Part shown: piece after piece, positions 17,869-29,654 of the stretch
Numbering within the stretch: the stretch's first letter is position 1
Layout of the letters: every line of letters starts with the position of its first letter
NCBI GenBank assembly: GCA_016202605.1
Contig: JACQOJ010000030.1
Span: 1 to 50,374 of the forward strand
Origin: Betaproteobacteria bacterium
Lineage (GTDB): Bacteria > Pseudomonadota > Gammaproteobacteria > Burkholderiales > SG8-41
DNA: 50,374 nt
Direction: 5' to 3'
The notes under the pieces: generated by a model
What the model was told of the DNA's origin: nothing
Databases searched by the model: none
What the model saw: only the letters and a program-made list of their open reading frames with translations
Program-made: the position numbers and the translations under genes

Positions 17869-19029
17869 ATGATCGAGCTCATCGATACGCAAACTCAGGA
17901 AGCGGTAATCAAGGTGGTCGGGGTGGGCGGCTGCGGCGGTAACGCAATCGATCACATGATTGCGCAGGGGGTGCAGGGCGTGGAATTCATCTGTGCCAAT
18001 ACCGATGCGCAGGCGCTGAAGCGCAATCAGGCGAAAATCCAGCTCCAGCTCGGCGCAAACATCACCAAGGGGCTGGGCGCAGGTGCCAATCCCGAGATCG
18101 GCCGGCAGGCCGCGCTCGAGGACCGGGATCGTGTTGCCGAGCTGATCAACGGCGCGGACATGCTCTTTCTCACCGCCGGCATGGGCGGCGGAACCGGGAC
18201 CGGCGCCGCGCCCGTCGTTGCCGAAGTCGCCAAGGAACTGGGAATTCTGACGGTGGCAGTGGTCACCAAACCCTTCGCGTTCGAGGGCAAGCGCCAGCGC
18301 ATCGCGCAGGAGGGCCTCGACGCCTTGGCCCACCATGTCGATTCGCTGATCGTGATTCCCAACGACAAGCTGATGCAGGTGCTTGGCAATCAGGTCACCC
18401 TGGACGACGCATTCAAGGCGGCGAACGACGTGCTTCACGGGGCGGTTGCCGGGATCGCCGAGATCATCAGCTGTCCCGGCATGATCAACGTCGACTTTGC
18501 CGACGTCCGCACCGTGATGGCGGAAATGGGCATGGCGATGATGGGCTCGGCGAAAGCCGCGGGTCCCGACCGGGCGCGGGTCGCCGCGGAGCAGGCGGTT
18601 TCCTGCCCGTTGCTCGAGGACATCAACATCTCGGATGCGCGCGGCGTGCTGGTCAACATCTCGGCGAGCAGGGCGACCTTCCAGCTGCAGGAGATGTACG
18701 ACGTCATGGAAACGATCAAGGCCTTTGCGGCGGAGTCCGCCACCGTGATCGTCGGAACCGTGTATGACGAGGGCCTGGAGGACAACCTGCGCGTCACCAT
18801 CGTTGCCACCGGACTCGGCAAGCCGTTGGGTCGGCAGCAGCCCAAGCCGCTCACCGTTGTCGCGCAGAAGACCGGTACCGACAATATTGCGGTTGCCGTC
18901 GATTACGATGCCCTGGAGCAGCCCGCGGTGATCCGGCGGCGCAACCGTGACGCGACGATCGAGGCCATGCGGCAATCCGGTGTGGAGATGCTCGACATCC
19001 CGGCGTTCCTGCGCAAGCAGGCGGATTAG
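17869..19029 (+). CDS. ftsZ: Cell division protein FtsZ
   Basis: Tubulin-like GTPase that forms the Z ring, 386 aa. The tubulin signature GGGTGTG is at about 106-112, the N-terminal GVGGCGGNA loop binds GTP, and the C-terminal peptide DIPAFLRKQAD binds FtsA/ZipA/ZapD-type partners. The ATG follows a strong AAAAGGAGGGC at a good distance. The 69-bp gap from ftsA carries this site. zapD, another Z-ring gene, lies about 9 kb downstream. Confidence 0.97.
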   Translation: MIELIDTQTQEAVIKVVGVGGCGGNAIDHMIAQGVQGVEFICANTDAQALKRNQAKIQLQLGANITKGLGAGANPEIGRQAALEDRDRVAELINGADMLFLTAGMGGGTGTGAAPVVAEVAKELGILTVAVVTKPFAFEGKRQRIAQEGLDALAHHVDSLIVIPNDKLMQVLGNQVTLDDAFKAANDVLHGAVAGIAEIISCPGMINVDFADVRTVMAEMGMAMMGSAKAAGPDRARVAAEQAVSCPLLEDINISDARGVLVNISASRATFQLQEMYDVMETIKAFAAESATVIVGTVYDEGLEDNLRVTIVATGLGKPLGRQQPKPLTVVAQKTGTDNIAVAVDYDALEQPAVIRRRNRDATIEAMRQSGVEMLDIPAFLRKQAD

Positions 19030-19190
19030 CGAATAACGCGGTCCCAATCCTCGAGATGCGGCCGTGCGGCGCGCGGTCGTCCGACGCGATGGTATCCGGT
19101 CTCTGTGATGCCCGCTCGGGGATCACGGCGCCGGATGCCGCTTGCGCAATGACGCGGGAAGCAAGCCTCCGTAACGGGATGTAACCGGCT

Positions 19191-19219
19191 TTGCCCGGCG
19201 TGCGCGGGTATGTTAAACT
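19191..19219 (+). promoter_or_regulatory. Candidate promoter of lpxC
   Basis: TTGCCC (19191-19196), 17-bp spacer, TAAACT (19214-19219), about 36 bp before the lpxC GTG. The string TATGTTAAA occurs twice here (from 19209 and 19223), so the second copy may provide an alternative -10. The remainder of the 225-bp ftsZ-lpxC gap holds only an imperfect hairpin near 19105-19127. Confidence 0.55.
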
Positions 19220-19254
19220 TTATATGTTAAAGATTTGAAAATTTGAGAGTTTTC

Positions 19255-20166
19255 GTGATCAAGCAGCGCACGCTCAGGAACGTGATCCGGGCGACGGGTG
19301 TCGGGTTGCACACCGGAGAGAAGGTCTACCTTACACTGCGTCCTGCGGCGGTCGATACGGGTATTGTGTTTCGCCGCGTCGATCTCGCGAGTCCGGTGGA
19401 TATCAAGGCCGATCCCTATGCGGTCGGAGACACCCGCCTGTCCTCATGCCTGGAAAAGGACGGCGTGCGGATTTCCACCGTCGAGCACCTCATGTCGGCA
19501 TTCGCCGGGCTGGGCATCGACAACGCGTATGTTGACGTGACGGCTCCGGAAGTGCCGATCATGGACGGCAGCGCGGGCCCGTTCGTGTTCCTGCTGCAGT
19601 CGGCGGGGATCGCGGAGCAACATGCGGCGAAGAAGTTTATCCGCATTCTGCGGCCGGTCGAGGCGAAGGAAGGGGAGAAGTGGGTTCGGCTGGATCCGTA
19701 CAACGGTTTCAGGCTTGATCTCGGTATCGACTTCGATCATCCGGTGCTGGACCGCTCGCGGCAGTCCGTGTGCGTCGACTTTTCGACGACCTCGTACATC
19801 AAGGAGGTAAGCCGTGCCCGTACATTCGGCTTCATGCAGGACGTGGAAACGATGCGCGCGCAGGGCCTCGCGCTGGGCGGAAGTCTCGACAACGCCATCG
19901 TCATGGACGATTACAGGGTTCTCAACAGTGATGGACTGCGTTACGACAACGAATTCGTCAAGCACAAGGTGTTGGACGCGATCGGCGACCTCTACCTGCT
20001 CGGCCATCCGCTGATTGGCGCGTTCAGCGGTTACAAGTCCGGCCACGCCCTGAACAACTTTCTGCTGCGCCGCTTGCTCGAAGAACGGCAATCCTGGGAG
20101 TTCGCCACCTTCGAACGGGCCGAAGATGCGCCGCCATTCCTTGCCTGGCAGCCGCAACTGACCTGA
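19255..20166 (+). CDS. lpxC: UDP-3-O-acyl-N-acetylglucosamine deacetylase LpxC
   Basis: Zinc amidase that commits UDP-acyl-GlcNAc to lipid A synthesis, 303 aa (E. coli 305). The GTG at 19255 is chosen because it gives [20 protein letters not shown], matching the family start. Zinc ligands are His78 ([10 protein letters not shown]), His237 and Asp241 ([10 protein letters not shown]), and His264 is the catalytic histidine near the C-terminus (SGHALNNF). Its presence shows a Gram-negative outer membrane. Confidence 0.97.
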   Translation: MIKQRTLRNVIRATGVGLHTGEKVYLTLRPAAVDTGIVFRRVDLASPVDIKADPYAVGDTRLSSCLEKDGVRISTVEHLMSAFAGLGIDNAYVDVTAPEVPIMDGSAGPFVFLLQSAGIAEQHAAKKFIRILRPVEAKEGEKWVRLDPYNGFRLDLGIDFDHPVLDRSRQSVCVDFSTTSYIKEVSRARTFGFMQDVETMRAQGLALGGSLDNAIVMDDYRVLNSDGLRYDNEFVKHKVLDAIGDLYLLGHPLIGAFSGYKSGHALNNFLLRRLLEERQSWEFATFERAEDAPPFLAWQPQLT

Positions 20167-20216
20167 ACGCGCGCAGGTCGAGGTGCTCCGTCGCTCCCGT
20201 GCGAACGAGGTGATGT

Positions 20217-20402
20217 TTGGTTGCCCTGCGGCTGATCGCAATCCTCCTGCTGATAACGATCGGCCTTGCGCTCGTGCTTTATCTTTTTACCCGCAACCGG
20301 CGTTATCTCACTTTCGCCTGGCGGGTGTTTCAGTTCGCCGTCGTATTCCTGGTGGTTTTCATGGCGCTCTACGTGCTGGAGCGCCTCGTGCTGGTCGTGT
20401 AG
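20217..20402 (+). CDS. Small two-helix membrane protein, unknown function
   Basis: 61-residue protein with a TTG start preceded by GAGG at good distance. Two hydrophobic helices (about 5-24 and 34-56) are joined by a short basic loop (TRNRRYL). It lies 50 bp after lpxC on the same strand and converges with dciA. I do not recognise a named family. Its position suggests co-transcription with lpxC. Confidence 0.6.
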   Translation: MVALRLIAILLLITIGLALVLYLFTRNRRYLTFAWRVFQFAVVFLVVFMALYVLERLVLVV

Positions 20403-20418
20403 CACTATCCGGACGGCG

Positions 20419-20856
20419 CTAGCCGGAGCGGCGGTGACGCCGCACCAGGTTAGTCAGCGCAGACTTGAGTGCCGATTCGGGGACCGCGCCCGCAAGTCTT
20501 CTGAAATTTTCAATTGTTTCAGCGCTCAAGGGGCGTTTTTTCATGCATCTCTGCGGCTCGCGCGGCTTTTCCTTCACTTGCACTTGCACCCGAATTCCAG
20601 TAATCTCAGGCTCCCGTTTTTGAATGCTTACTAATAAGCGCGGCGCCAGTTGTTTGAGTTTGGTGGCCACCGCAGCGTTATCAGCCAAAAGGAATAGCGT
20701 TCCCGCCCTGCAGGATTTCACTCTGCACGCTTGCGCAAGCGGAGGAGGGGCGAAGGCGAGAAATACCTGCTGCAACTCCGTCAGGCGCTTTGTCTTGCTG
20801 CAAAGCGCTCCGAGGTCACCAGAGGCGAGCCATGAGCCGATTCTCTGTGCCGGCAT
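20419..20856 (-). CDS. dciA: DciA-like helicase-loading protein (DUF721)
   Basis: 145 residues with the DUF721 pattern: an N-terminal ELQQVFLAFAPPPLAQACRV stretch, then GTLFLLADNAAVATKLKQLAP leading to a helix and a basic C-terminal tail. In bacteria without DnaC, DciA helps load the replicative helicase DnaB. A DUF721 gene between lpxC and the M23 peptidase/secA pair is common in proteobacteria. It is transcribed against its neighbours and diverges from the M23 gene across a 24-bp gap, so its promoter must overlap that gene. Confidence 0.8.
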   Translation of the reverse strand: MPAQRIGSWLASGDLGALCSKTKRLTELQQVFLAFAPPPLAQACRVKSCRAGTLFLLADNAAVATKLKQLAPRLLVSIQKREPEITGIRVQVQVKEKPREPQRCMKKRPLSAETIENFRRLAGAVPESALKSALTNLVRRHRRSG

Positions 20857-20880
20857 GAGGGGCTTGTCGCGAGGGAAACG

Positions 20881-21798
20881 ATGAATATTATTCTAGTTTC
20901 CGAAAGACTGGCAAAAGCGCGAACAATCACGCTCGGAATCCCGCATCTTGTGTTGCTGGGCGCGGCTGCGCTTATTGCTGTCATTACGCTGGCCGCGCTA
21001 CTGCACTACATGACCCTGCGTCTCGCGGCCGACCTGAACCTGCCTTACGTGCGGTCGCTGCTGCTCACGTCCCGCCACGAGCAGCAGGAAAAAGATCAGT
21101 CGTATCTGCGCGAGAACCTGAATGCGATGGCGACCAGGCTGGGCCAGATGCAGGCCCAGTTGCTGCGCCTGGATACGCTGGGAGACCGGCTGGCACGGCT
21201 GGCGGGTTTCAAGCCGCAGGACCTCATGTTCGATCAAGTACCCGGACGCGGAGGCGCGGTTTCCCCGCTGCCGGGGCAGGATCTGTCCCTCGGCGAGTTC
21301 GCGCGGCAGATGGAATTGCTCACCAGGCAACTTGACGATCGCGGCGACACGCTCGGGATTCTGGAATCTCTTTTTACGCTCGACAGCGCCAAGAAGAAAC
21401 TGATCCCGACGATGCTGCCGGTGGAAAGCGGATGGTATTCATCGAACTACGGCTGGCGCATCGATCCGTTCAACGGGCAGCGGGCGTTTCACGAGGGGAT
21501 CGATTTCATGGCGGAGCACGGTACGCCGGTCAGGGCCGCGGCCGGCGGGGTCGTCGTGTATTCGGACTTCCACCCGCAGTATGGTAATATGGTCGAAGTT
21601 GACCACGGCAACGAGTTAATCACGCGCTACGCGCATGCTTCGAAGAGGCTGGTGAGGGTCGGCGACGTGGTGTTGAGGGGCGCGACAATCGCGGAGGTTG
21701 GAAAGACCGGGCGCGCGACGGGAACGCATCTGCACTTCGAGGTGCGGCAGCGCGGCGCGCCGCAGAATCCGGCGAAATTTCTGCGGCTGCCCGGCTGA
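20881..21798 (+). CDS. M23-family peptidoglycan endopeptidase, membrane-anchored
   Basis: 305 residues: a membrane segment at about 20-43, a charged coiled-coil region (about 55-100), and a C-terminal LytM domain. The zinc motif HxxxD (FHEGIDF) and the HxH motif (GTHLHFEV) are both intact, so it is probably an active D,D-endopeptidase and not a degenerate activator. The location just before secA and after the dcw cluster is typical. A strong terminator follows. Confidence 0.9.
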   Translation: MNIILVSERLAKARTITLGIPHLVLLGAAALIAVITLAALLHYMTLRLAADLNLPYVRSLLLTSRHEQQEKDQSYLRENLNAMATRLGQMQAQLLRLDTLGDRLARLAGFKPQDLMFDQVPGRGGAVSPLPGQDLSLGEFARQMELLTRQLDDRGDTLGILESLFTLDSAKKKLIPTMLPVESGWYSSNYGWRIDPFNGQRAFHEGIDFMAEHGTPVRAAAGGVVVYSDFHPQYGNMVEVDHGNELITRYAHASKRLVRVGDVVLRGATIAEVGKTGRATGTHLHFEVRQRGAPQNPAKFLRLPG

Positions 21799-21818
21799 AA
21801 GCGCAGAATGGAACGTGC

Positions 21819-21846
21819 GGGGTGGGGTCTTTCCCCACCCCTTTTT
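21819..21846 (+). terminator. Intrinsic terminator after the M23 gene
   Basis: A perfect 9-bp GC stem (GGGGTGGGG at 21819-21827 with CCCCACCCC at 21833-21841), a 5-nt loop, then TTTTT. It isolates secA from the upstream transcript. Confidence 0.92.
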
Positions 21847-21878
21847 ATTTAGGCTCTAACGAATCCTGACGGTACTGC

Positions 21879-24620
<2,742 letters not shown>

Positions 24621-24724
24621 GGCGGGCAGGCGGTACATGGCAGGCGGCCGCAATCAGAACGGGAGCAGGGCACCGCGTTTTACCGGGCGTCCCGGTGTCG
24701 GCCGGTTTGTCGTTGCGGACCCGC

Positions 24725-24767
24725 TATAATCACTGTTCGGTTGACCGTTGTACATAGCACATAGCAC
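24725..24767 (+). promoter_or_regulatory. Candidate -10 element and leader repeat of argJ
   Basis: A perfect TATAAT lies at 24725-24730, 46 bp before the argJ ATG, but no good -35 sits 16-18 bp upstream. The leader contains a short tandem ACATAGC repeat (24752-24767), which again has a 7-bp period. Confidence 0.35.
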
Positions 24768-24775
24768 AGGCCGCC

Positions 24776-26014
24776 ATGCCCGTTACTCTCGAGCCACCCG
24801 ATCCGGACTCGCTGCTGCCGATCAAGGGCGTTACGCTGGGGGCGGCGGAAGCGAACATCCGCAAGCCGGATCGCAAGGACCTGCTGGTGATCGCGCTCGA
24901 AGATGGCGCGCGCGTGGCCGGGGTTTTCACCCAGAATCGGTTTTGCGCGGCGCCGGTCGTGGTGGCGCGGCAGCATCTGACAATGCTCGATCCGGATGCC
25001 TCGATCCGGGCGCTCATGATCAACGCCGGCTGCGCCAATGCGGGGACCGGAAAGGATGGCATTGCAGCAGCCCGCCGCACCTGCGGCGAACTCGCCCGAC
25101 TGCTGGGGTGCTCATCGGCTCAGGTGCTGCCGTTCTCCACGGGCGTGATCATGGAGCCGCTGCCGGTCGCAAGAATCGCCGCCGGGTTGCCGGCGTGCGT
25201 GGCCGGTTTGGGAGAGAACAATTGGCTGGATGCCGCAAAGGCGATCATGACCACCGATACGGTGCCCAAGGCCATTTCGCGCAGGATCAGAATCGGGGAC
25301 GCGCCGGTCACGATTACCGGGATCGCCAAGGGTGCAGGTATGATTCGTCCCAACATGGCGACGCTGCTGGCATTCATTGCCTCCGACGCGCGCGTCAGTC
25401 TGCCGCTCACGCGTGCGGCGGTCGCGTATGCGGCCCGGCGCTCGTTCAACTGCATCACGGTCGACGGCGACACGTCGACCAATGATTCCTTCGTGCTGGT
25501 CACCACCGGAGCCGCCACGATGCCGGAGATCACCGACGCCGCTGGTCGCGAATACTCCGCTTTTCGCGACGGTGTCACCGAAGTCGCGTTGGCACTGGCA
25601 CAGGCCGTCATTCGCGATGGCGAAGGCGCCACCAAGTTCATGACCATCCGCGTCGACGGCGGGCGCAACGAGGACGAGTGCCGCAGGGCCGCTTATGCCA
25701 TCGCGCATTCACCGCTGGTCAAGACCGCGTTCTTCGCATCCGATCCCAACCTTGGCCGGATCCTTGCCGCGATCGGCAATGCCGGCATCGCGGACCTTGA
25801 TGCCGAGAAGATCGATCTGTATCTGGATGACGTGCTCGTGGCGAGAAACGGCGGGCGTCATCCCGATTACCGGGAGAGCGACGGACAGAGGGTCATGAAG
25901 CAAAGCGAAATCGAGGTGACGGTCAAGCTTAACCGCGGGCCGGCATCCGGCACGGTGTGGACTTGTGATCTGTCGCATGACTACGTGAGCATCAACGCGG
26001 ATTACCGAAGCTGA
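24776..26014 (+). CDS. argJ: Bifunctional glutamate N-acetyltransferase/amino-acid acetyltransferase ArgJ
   Basis: Ornithine acetyltransferase of the cyclic arginine pathway: it recycles the acetyl group from acetylornithine to glutamate, 412 aa. It self-cleaves at a conserved Thr. The motif here is [14 protein letters not shown], with Thr196 as the nucleophile that starts the beta chain. The C-terminal [14 protein letters not shown] ending is typical. The stop lies directly before the DUF815 ATG, so both are probably one transcript. Confidence 0.96.
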   Translation: MPVTLEPPDPDSLLPIKGVTLGAAEANIRKPDRKDLLVIALEDGARVAGVFTQNRFCAAPVVVARQHLTMLDPDASIRALMINAGCANAGTGKDGIAAARRTCGELARLLGCSSAQVLPFSTGVIMEPLPVARIAAGLPACVAGLGENNWLDAAKAIMTTDTVPKAISRRIRIGDAPVTITGIAKGAGMIRPNMATLLAFIASDARVSLPLTRAAVAYAARRSFNCITVDGDTSTNDSFVLVTTGAATMPEITDAAGREYSAFRDGVTEVALALAQAVIRDGEGATKFMTIRVDGGRNEDECRRAAYAIAHSPLVKTAFFASDPNLGRILAAIGNAGIADLDAEKIDLYLDDVLVARNGGRHPDYRESDGQRVMKQSEIEVTVKLNRGPASGTVWTCDLSHDYVSINADYRS

Positions 26015-26917
26015 ATGGACGAGATCTCCAAACTGGCCACGCGCGCCGAATCGTTGGTGGAACGGCTGGAAAAACTGATACCCGCGGAGTTCCCGCCGAC
26101 CGACTGGAGGGCGTCGATCGCGTTCCGCTGGCGCAAGCGCGACGGGCGGGGCCACATAGAACCGGTGATGAACGTGCATCGCATCGACCTCGGTGACCTT
26201 CGCGGAATCGACGAACAGAAGCGTCTCGTCGAGCAGAACACGCGGCAGTTCGTCGAGGGTTTTCCCGCCAACAACGTGCTGCTCACGGGCGCGCGGGGCA
26301 CCGGCAAGTCCTCGCTGATAAAGGCGTTGCTTAACAAGTATGCATTGCGGGGCCTGCGGGTGATCGAAGTGGAAAAGCAGGATCTCGTCGACCTGCCGGA
26401 GATCGTCGAGCGCATCCATATGCGCGGGGAGCGTTTCATTCTGTATTGCGACGATCTGTCGTTCGAAGCCGACGAACCGGGATACAAGGCGCTGAAGGTG
26501 GTGCTGGACGGATCGGTAGCCGCGGCCTCCGAGAACTGCCTGATCTACGCGACGTCCAACCGGCGGCACCTGATGCCGGAGTACATGCACGAGAACCTCG
26601 AATACAAGCATGTGGGCGAGGAGATTCACCCCGGAGAGACGTCCGAGGAAAAAATCTCGCTGTCGGAACGTTTTGGCCTGTGGGCGTCCTTCTACCCCTT
26701 CGATCAGGACGATTACCTCACGATCGTTGCCGTGTGGCTCGAGCATTTCAAGGCGCCCGGTGGCTGTTCCGAAGCCGTGCAGCGCGCGGCGCTGCAATGG
26801 GCGTTGCAGCGCGGCTCACGCAGCGGGCGCGTCGCATGGCAGTTCGCGCGCGATTGGGCGGGCAAGCATCGAATGAAGGCGCAAGGCGGAAAGCGGAAGG
26901 GAACGCAGCAGGGATGA
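26015..26917 (+). CDS. DUF815-family AAA+ ATPase
   Basis: 300-residue ATP-binding protein of unknown role. Walker A is GARGTGKSS (about 91-99) and Walker B is FILYCDDLSF. The sequence SNRRHLMPEYM and the region LSERFGLWASFYPFDQDDYL follow. Placement after argJ and before the Nudix-ThiE gene is common in betaproteobacteria. The last about 15 residues (Lys/Gly/Gln-rich) are encoded by the left arm of a heptad repeat, so the natural C-terminus may once have been shorter. Confidence 0.85.
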   Translation: MDEISKLATRAESLVERLEKLIPAEFPPTDWRASIAFRWRKRDGRGHIEPVMNVHRIDLGDLRGIDEQKRLVEQNTRQFVEGFPANNVLLTGARGTGKSSLIKALLNKYALRGLRVIEVEKQDLVDLPEIVERIHMRGERFILYCDDLSFEADEPGYKALKVVLDGSVAAASENCLIYATSNRRHLMPEYMHENLEYKHVGEEIHPGETSEEKISLSERFGLWASFYPFDQDDYLTIVAVWLEHFKAPGGCSEAVQRAALQWALQRGSRSGRVAWQFARDWAGKHRMKAQGGKRKGTQQG

Positions 26918-27005
26918 AGGCGGAAGGCGGAAGGATGAAAAAAAAGGGGACCGCAGGTCGCAGTAGCTGCTTTTCCTTCATCCTTTATCCTCCATCCTTT
27001 ATCCT
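26873..27005 (+). repeat. Large heptad-periodic inverted repeat, DUF815/Nudix junction
   Basis: The clearest member of the family. The left arm has ten 7-bp units from 26873 to 26942 (ATGAAGG, CGCAAGG, CGGAAAG, CGGAAGG ... GGAAGGC, GGAAGGA). The right arm has CATCCTT, TATCCTC, CATCCTT, TATCCTT (26978-27005). The arms are complementary, so a transcript would fold into a long imperfect hairpin between the two genes, just ahead of the next start codon. Confidence 0.85.
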
Positions 27006-27012
27006 TTGAACG

Positions 27013-27954
27013 ATGTCCGTGCGGCGTCTCGAAGTCGCCGCCGCAGTCGTCTTGCGGGACGACGGGCGATTTCTCCTGGCGCAGCGTCCGCCGGGCAAGG
27101 TCTATGCCGGCTACTGGGAATTCCCGGGAGGCAAGATTGAAGACGGCGAGTCCGCTGAACACGCGCTCAGGCGCGAACTTCACGAGGAACTGGGGATCGA
27201 TGTCGAGCGCGCCTATCCCTGGATCACGCGCGATTACGACTATGCGCACGCCGCGGTGCGGCTGCGCTTTTTCCGCGTTGTCGCGTGGCGCGGAGAACCG
27301 CACGGGAAAGAGGACCAGCGTTTTTCCTGGGAATCCGCCCCGGCAGTCACCGTGTCGCCGCTTTTGCCTGCCAACGGATCCGTCCTGCGTGCGCTCGCCC
27401 TGCCCCCGGTCTACGGGATCAGCAACGCGGCGGCGCTGGGCATGGACCCATTCCTGCACCGACTCGAGCGTGCACTGAAGGAAGGACTGCGGCTGTTCCA
27501 GATTCGCGAGAAGACGCTTGCCGACGAAGCACTTCTTGCCCTGGCGACGCGGTCCGTCGCGCTTGCGCGCCGCTACGGCGCGCGGGTACTCATCAACGGC
27601 GATTTCATGTTGGCAGAGCGGCTGGGCGCAGACGGTGTGCATGTAACCGCCACCCAGCTTTCACAAATCGCAACGCGGCCTGACTTCGATATCGTCGGTG
27701 CCTCCTGCCATGATGCCGCGGAACTCGGGCGCGCCGCCGAGATGGGGGCGGACCTGGCTGTCCTGGGTCCCGTGCTGGCCACCCCCACGCATCCCCGGAC
27801 AGCGGGATTGGGGTGGGACAAGTTCAGGGTGCTGGTCAGGAATTGCCCGCTGCCGGTCTACGCGCTCGGCGGGATGCGTCTGCAGGACCTGGATGTCGCC
27901 TGGCGGTCGGGAGCGCACGGCGTCAGCATGATGCGTGGCGCATGGGATGCCTGA
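27013..27954 (+). CDS. Nudix hydrolase fused to a ThiE/TenI-like domain
   Basis: 313 residues with two domains. Residues about 1-130 are a MutT-like Nudix domain with the complete Nudix box GGKIEDGESAEHALRRELHE and onward (about 39-62), for 8-oxo-dGTP-type substrates. Residues about 135-313 are a thiamine-phosphate-synthase-like barrel (FQIREK, RVLINGDFMLAERLGADGVH, GPVLATPTHP). Such fusions are known in beta- and gammaproteobacteria. Whether the second half makes thiamine phosphate is not clear. The gene converges with yacG, seven bases apart. Confidence 0.9.
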   Translation: MSVRRLEVAAAVVLRDDGRFLLAQRPPGKVYAGYWEFPGGKIEDGESAEHALRRELHEELGIDVERAYPWITRDYDYAHAAVRLRFFRVVAWRGEPHGKEDQRFSWESAPAVTVSPLLPANGSVLRALALPPVYGISNAAALGMDPFLHRLERALKEGLRLFQIREKTLADEALLALATRSVALARRYGARVLINGDFMLAERLGADGVHVTATQLSQIATRPDFDIVGASCHDAAELGRAAEMGADLAVLGPVLATPTHPRTAGLGWDKFRVLVRNCPLPVYALGGMRLQDLDVAWRSGAHGVSMMRGAWDA

Positions 27955-27961
27955 GCCCGCA

Positions 27962-28162
27962 CTATCCCGGGGCATCAGGCTCATCGGTGTCGGGGCTGTC
28001 TTTCGTCTCGGTTACCGCGATCCGATAAGTCTCGCTCGCCCATGCGCCGAGGTCGATCAATTTGCAGCGCTTGGAACAGAACGGACGATAAGGGTTCCCG
28101 GTATCCCAGGCGGTGCTCTTGCCACATCGCGGGCAACTGACGATTCGCGCTTTTTCCGGCAT
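27962..28162 (-). CDS. yacG: Zinc-binding DNA gyrase inhibitor YacG
   Basis: 66-residue protein with the four-cysteine zinc site (CPRCGK ... [12 protein letters not shown]). E. coli YacG binds GyrB and inhibits gyrase. It follows zapD by four bases on the same strand, as in many proteobacteria. The acidic tail ([13 protein letters not shown]) is usual for the family. Confidence 0.93.
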   Translation of the reverse strand: MPEKARIVSCPRCGKSTAWDTGNPYRPFCSKRCKLIDLGAWASETYRIAVTETKDSPDTDEPDAPG

Positions 28163-28166
28163 CGCC

Positions 28167-28922
28167 CTAGAGATTGCAGAAGGTCAGCTCAAACTCGACA
28201 TCGGTTTCCGCCGCTTTCGGGCGTTCCATGCCTTCCTGGACAGTGAAGCGGATGTTCAGTGCGTATTTATTGGCGCTGATTTCAGGCACGCATTGATACT
28301 CGCGGGAGAGGCGGATGCGCAGCATCTGCGCTACGCGCCCCGCCATCATCTGCTGGTAAACGCCCTGAAAGGCAACCTGGGAAGTGGTCTTCCCGGATTC
28401 GCGAAGCAGCCGCAGCACGATCGCGATCGCGTCACGGATCGGCAGAAACGGCCCCAGCCACTGCTGCAGGTCGTGCCGGCGCTGCTCCGCGCCCTGTTGC
28501 AGCCAATAGTGGTACGACGGCAAGTCGAACTCGCACACGCCGCCGGGGATGTTGGTGCGCTGTTTGATGCTCATCAGCCAGTCGTTCTCGCGCAGCTCCT
28601 GACCGGTCTTGCCCGAAGCCTGGAAGAGGCGGGATGAGACCTGGTCGATCTGCCACAGAACGTTGTCGAGTGCTTCCTCGGAGATTTCGGGGTTGTCGCG
28701 CAGAGATTCGAGTGTCTGCTTCTGTCGCTCCAGTTCCTGCAACAGATCGGATTTCAGGTCCGCGCGGCTCGATACCTCCAGAATCTCGAACAGGGAAAGC
28801 AGGGCGGTGTGGTGCTCGAACGGTTCGCTCTTGGCGAGAAAATACTCGACGCGGTCGTAGAGGTCTTCCAGCCGCAGGAGTGTGCGTACGCGTTCGCTGA
28901 GAGGATACTCGTAGCTGATCAC
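28167..28922 (-). CDS. zapD: Z-ring-associated protein ZapD
   Basis: 251 residues (E. coli 247) with a GTG start and the typical beginning [20 protein letters not shown]. ZapD crosslinks FtsZ filaments through the FtsZ C-terminal peptide. The yacG/zapD/coaE order is conserved in beta- and gammaproteobacteria. It probably has its own promoter in the AT-rich gap to coaE. Confidence 0.94.
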   Translation of the reverse strand: MISYEYPLSERVRTLLRLEDLYDRVEYFLAKSEPFEHHTALLSLFEILEVSSRADLKSDLLQELERQKQTLESLRDNPEISEEALDNVLWQIDQVSSRLFQASGKTGQELRENDWLMSIKQRTNIPGGVCEFDLPSYHYWLQQGAEQRRHDLQQWLGPFLPIRDAIAIVLRLLRESGKTTSQVAFQGVYQQMMAGRVAQMLRIRLSREYQCVPEISANKYALNIRFTVQEGMERPKAAETDVEFELTFCNL

Positions 28923-29006
28923 GGCGTGGAAAGACCGTAGGGAATAAAAATCTGCGGCTAAGTATTCACCAAAATCCGCAAAAAATAAAGGCCTTATTTG
29001 AGATAT
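28923..29006 (-). promoter_or_regulatory. AT-rich gap: candidate zapD promoter and weak coaE terminator
   Basis: Read on the minus strand, TTGGTG, 17 bp and TTTTAT form a plausible promoter about 30 bp before zapD. Upstream of that, short weak stems followed by TTTTTT could end the pilC-pilD-coaE transcript. The low GC of this stretch stands out from its surroundings. Confidence 0.35.
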
Positions 29007-29648
29007 CTAAAAATCGTCTGATGTCGGGACAGCGGTCGCCTCGGGCGGCTTCGCGGCGAGCGCCAGGTATTTCGCATGAAGCGCTTCGACCTGTCGGCGC
29101 AATGCCTCGACGTCGCCGTCGTTGTGCAACACGTCGTCGGCTGCAGCGAGGCGCTTCTCGCGTGGCACCTGGGTCGCCATGATCGCGCGCACTTCAGCGT
29201 CGGTGAGTCCGCTTCGTCGCACAGTGCGCGCAATCTGCAATATTTCGTCGCAGTCCACCACCACTACGCGCGCGACCAGTTCGCGGTAGGCGCCCGTTTC
29301 AAACAGCAGCGGAACGACCACGAGCACGTACGGTTGTTGCGCCGCAGCGATGCGGGCGTACGACGCTGCGCGAATCAGCGGATGCAGTATGGCTTCGAGC
29401 TTGTGTCTGGCCTCTGGCTCGGCGAAAACAAGCTTGCGCATCCTGGCGCGATCGAGACTGCCATCCGCGGCGATATACTCCATGCCAAAGGCATTCCGGA
29501 TTGCCGCGATCGCAGCGCCGCCCGAACGGGTGAGTTCATGAGAGAGCTCATCCGTGTCGACGACTGCCGCGCCGAGCGCCCTGAAGATGTCGGTGGCCGT
29601 CGATTTTCCGCATCCGATGCCGCCGGTCAGACCCACGCAGAAAGGCAT
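29007..29648 (-). CDS. coaE: Dephospho-CoA kinase
   Basis: Last enzyme of CoA synthesis, 213 aa. The P-loop GLTGGIGCGKST is at about 7-18, and VDTDELSHEL and the HPLIRA region follow. It lies six bases after pilD on the same strand, the usual linkage with type IV pilus genes in proteobacteria. Confidence 0.96.
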   Translation of the reverse strand: MPFCVGLTGGIGCGKSTATDIFRALGAAVVDTDELSHELTRSGGAAIAAIRNAFGMEYIAADGSLDRARMRKLVFAEPEARHKLEAILHPLIRAASYARIAAAQQPYVLVVVPLLFETGAYRELVARVVVVDCDEILQIARTVRRSGLTDAEVRAIMATQVPREKRLAAADDVLHNDGDVEALRRQVEALHAKYLALAAKPPEATAVPTSDDF

Positions 29649-29654
29649 GGCCTG

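Noticed and set aside
19105-19127. Imperfect palindrome in the ftsZ-lpxC gap as a terminator
   Set aside because: Mismatched stem and no T-run follow; mentioned only under the lpxC promoter.
26873-27005. Could the periodic tracts be a CRISPR array?
   Set aside because: Units are 7 bp and degenerate, there are no 28-37 bp repeats with unique spacers, and no cas genes are present.
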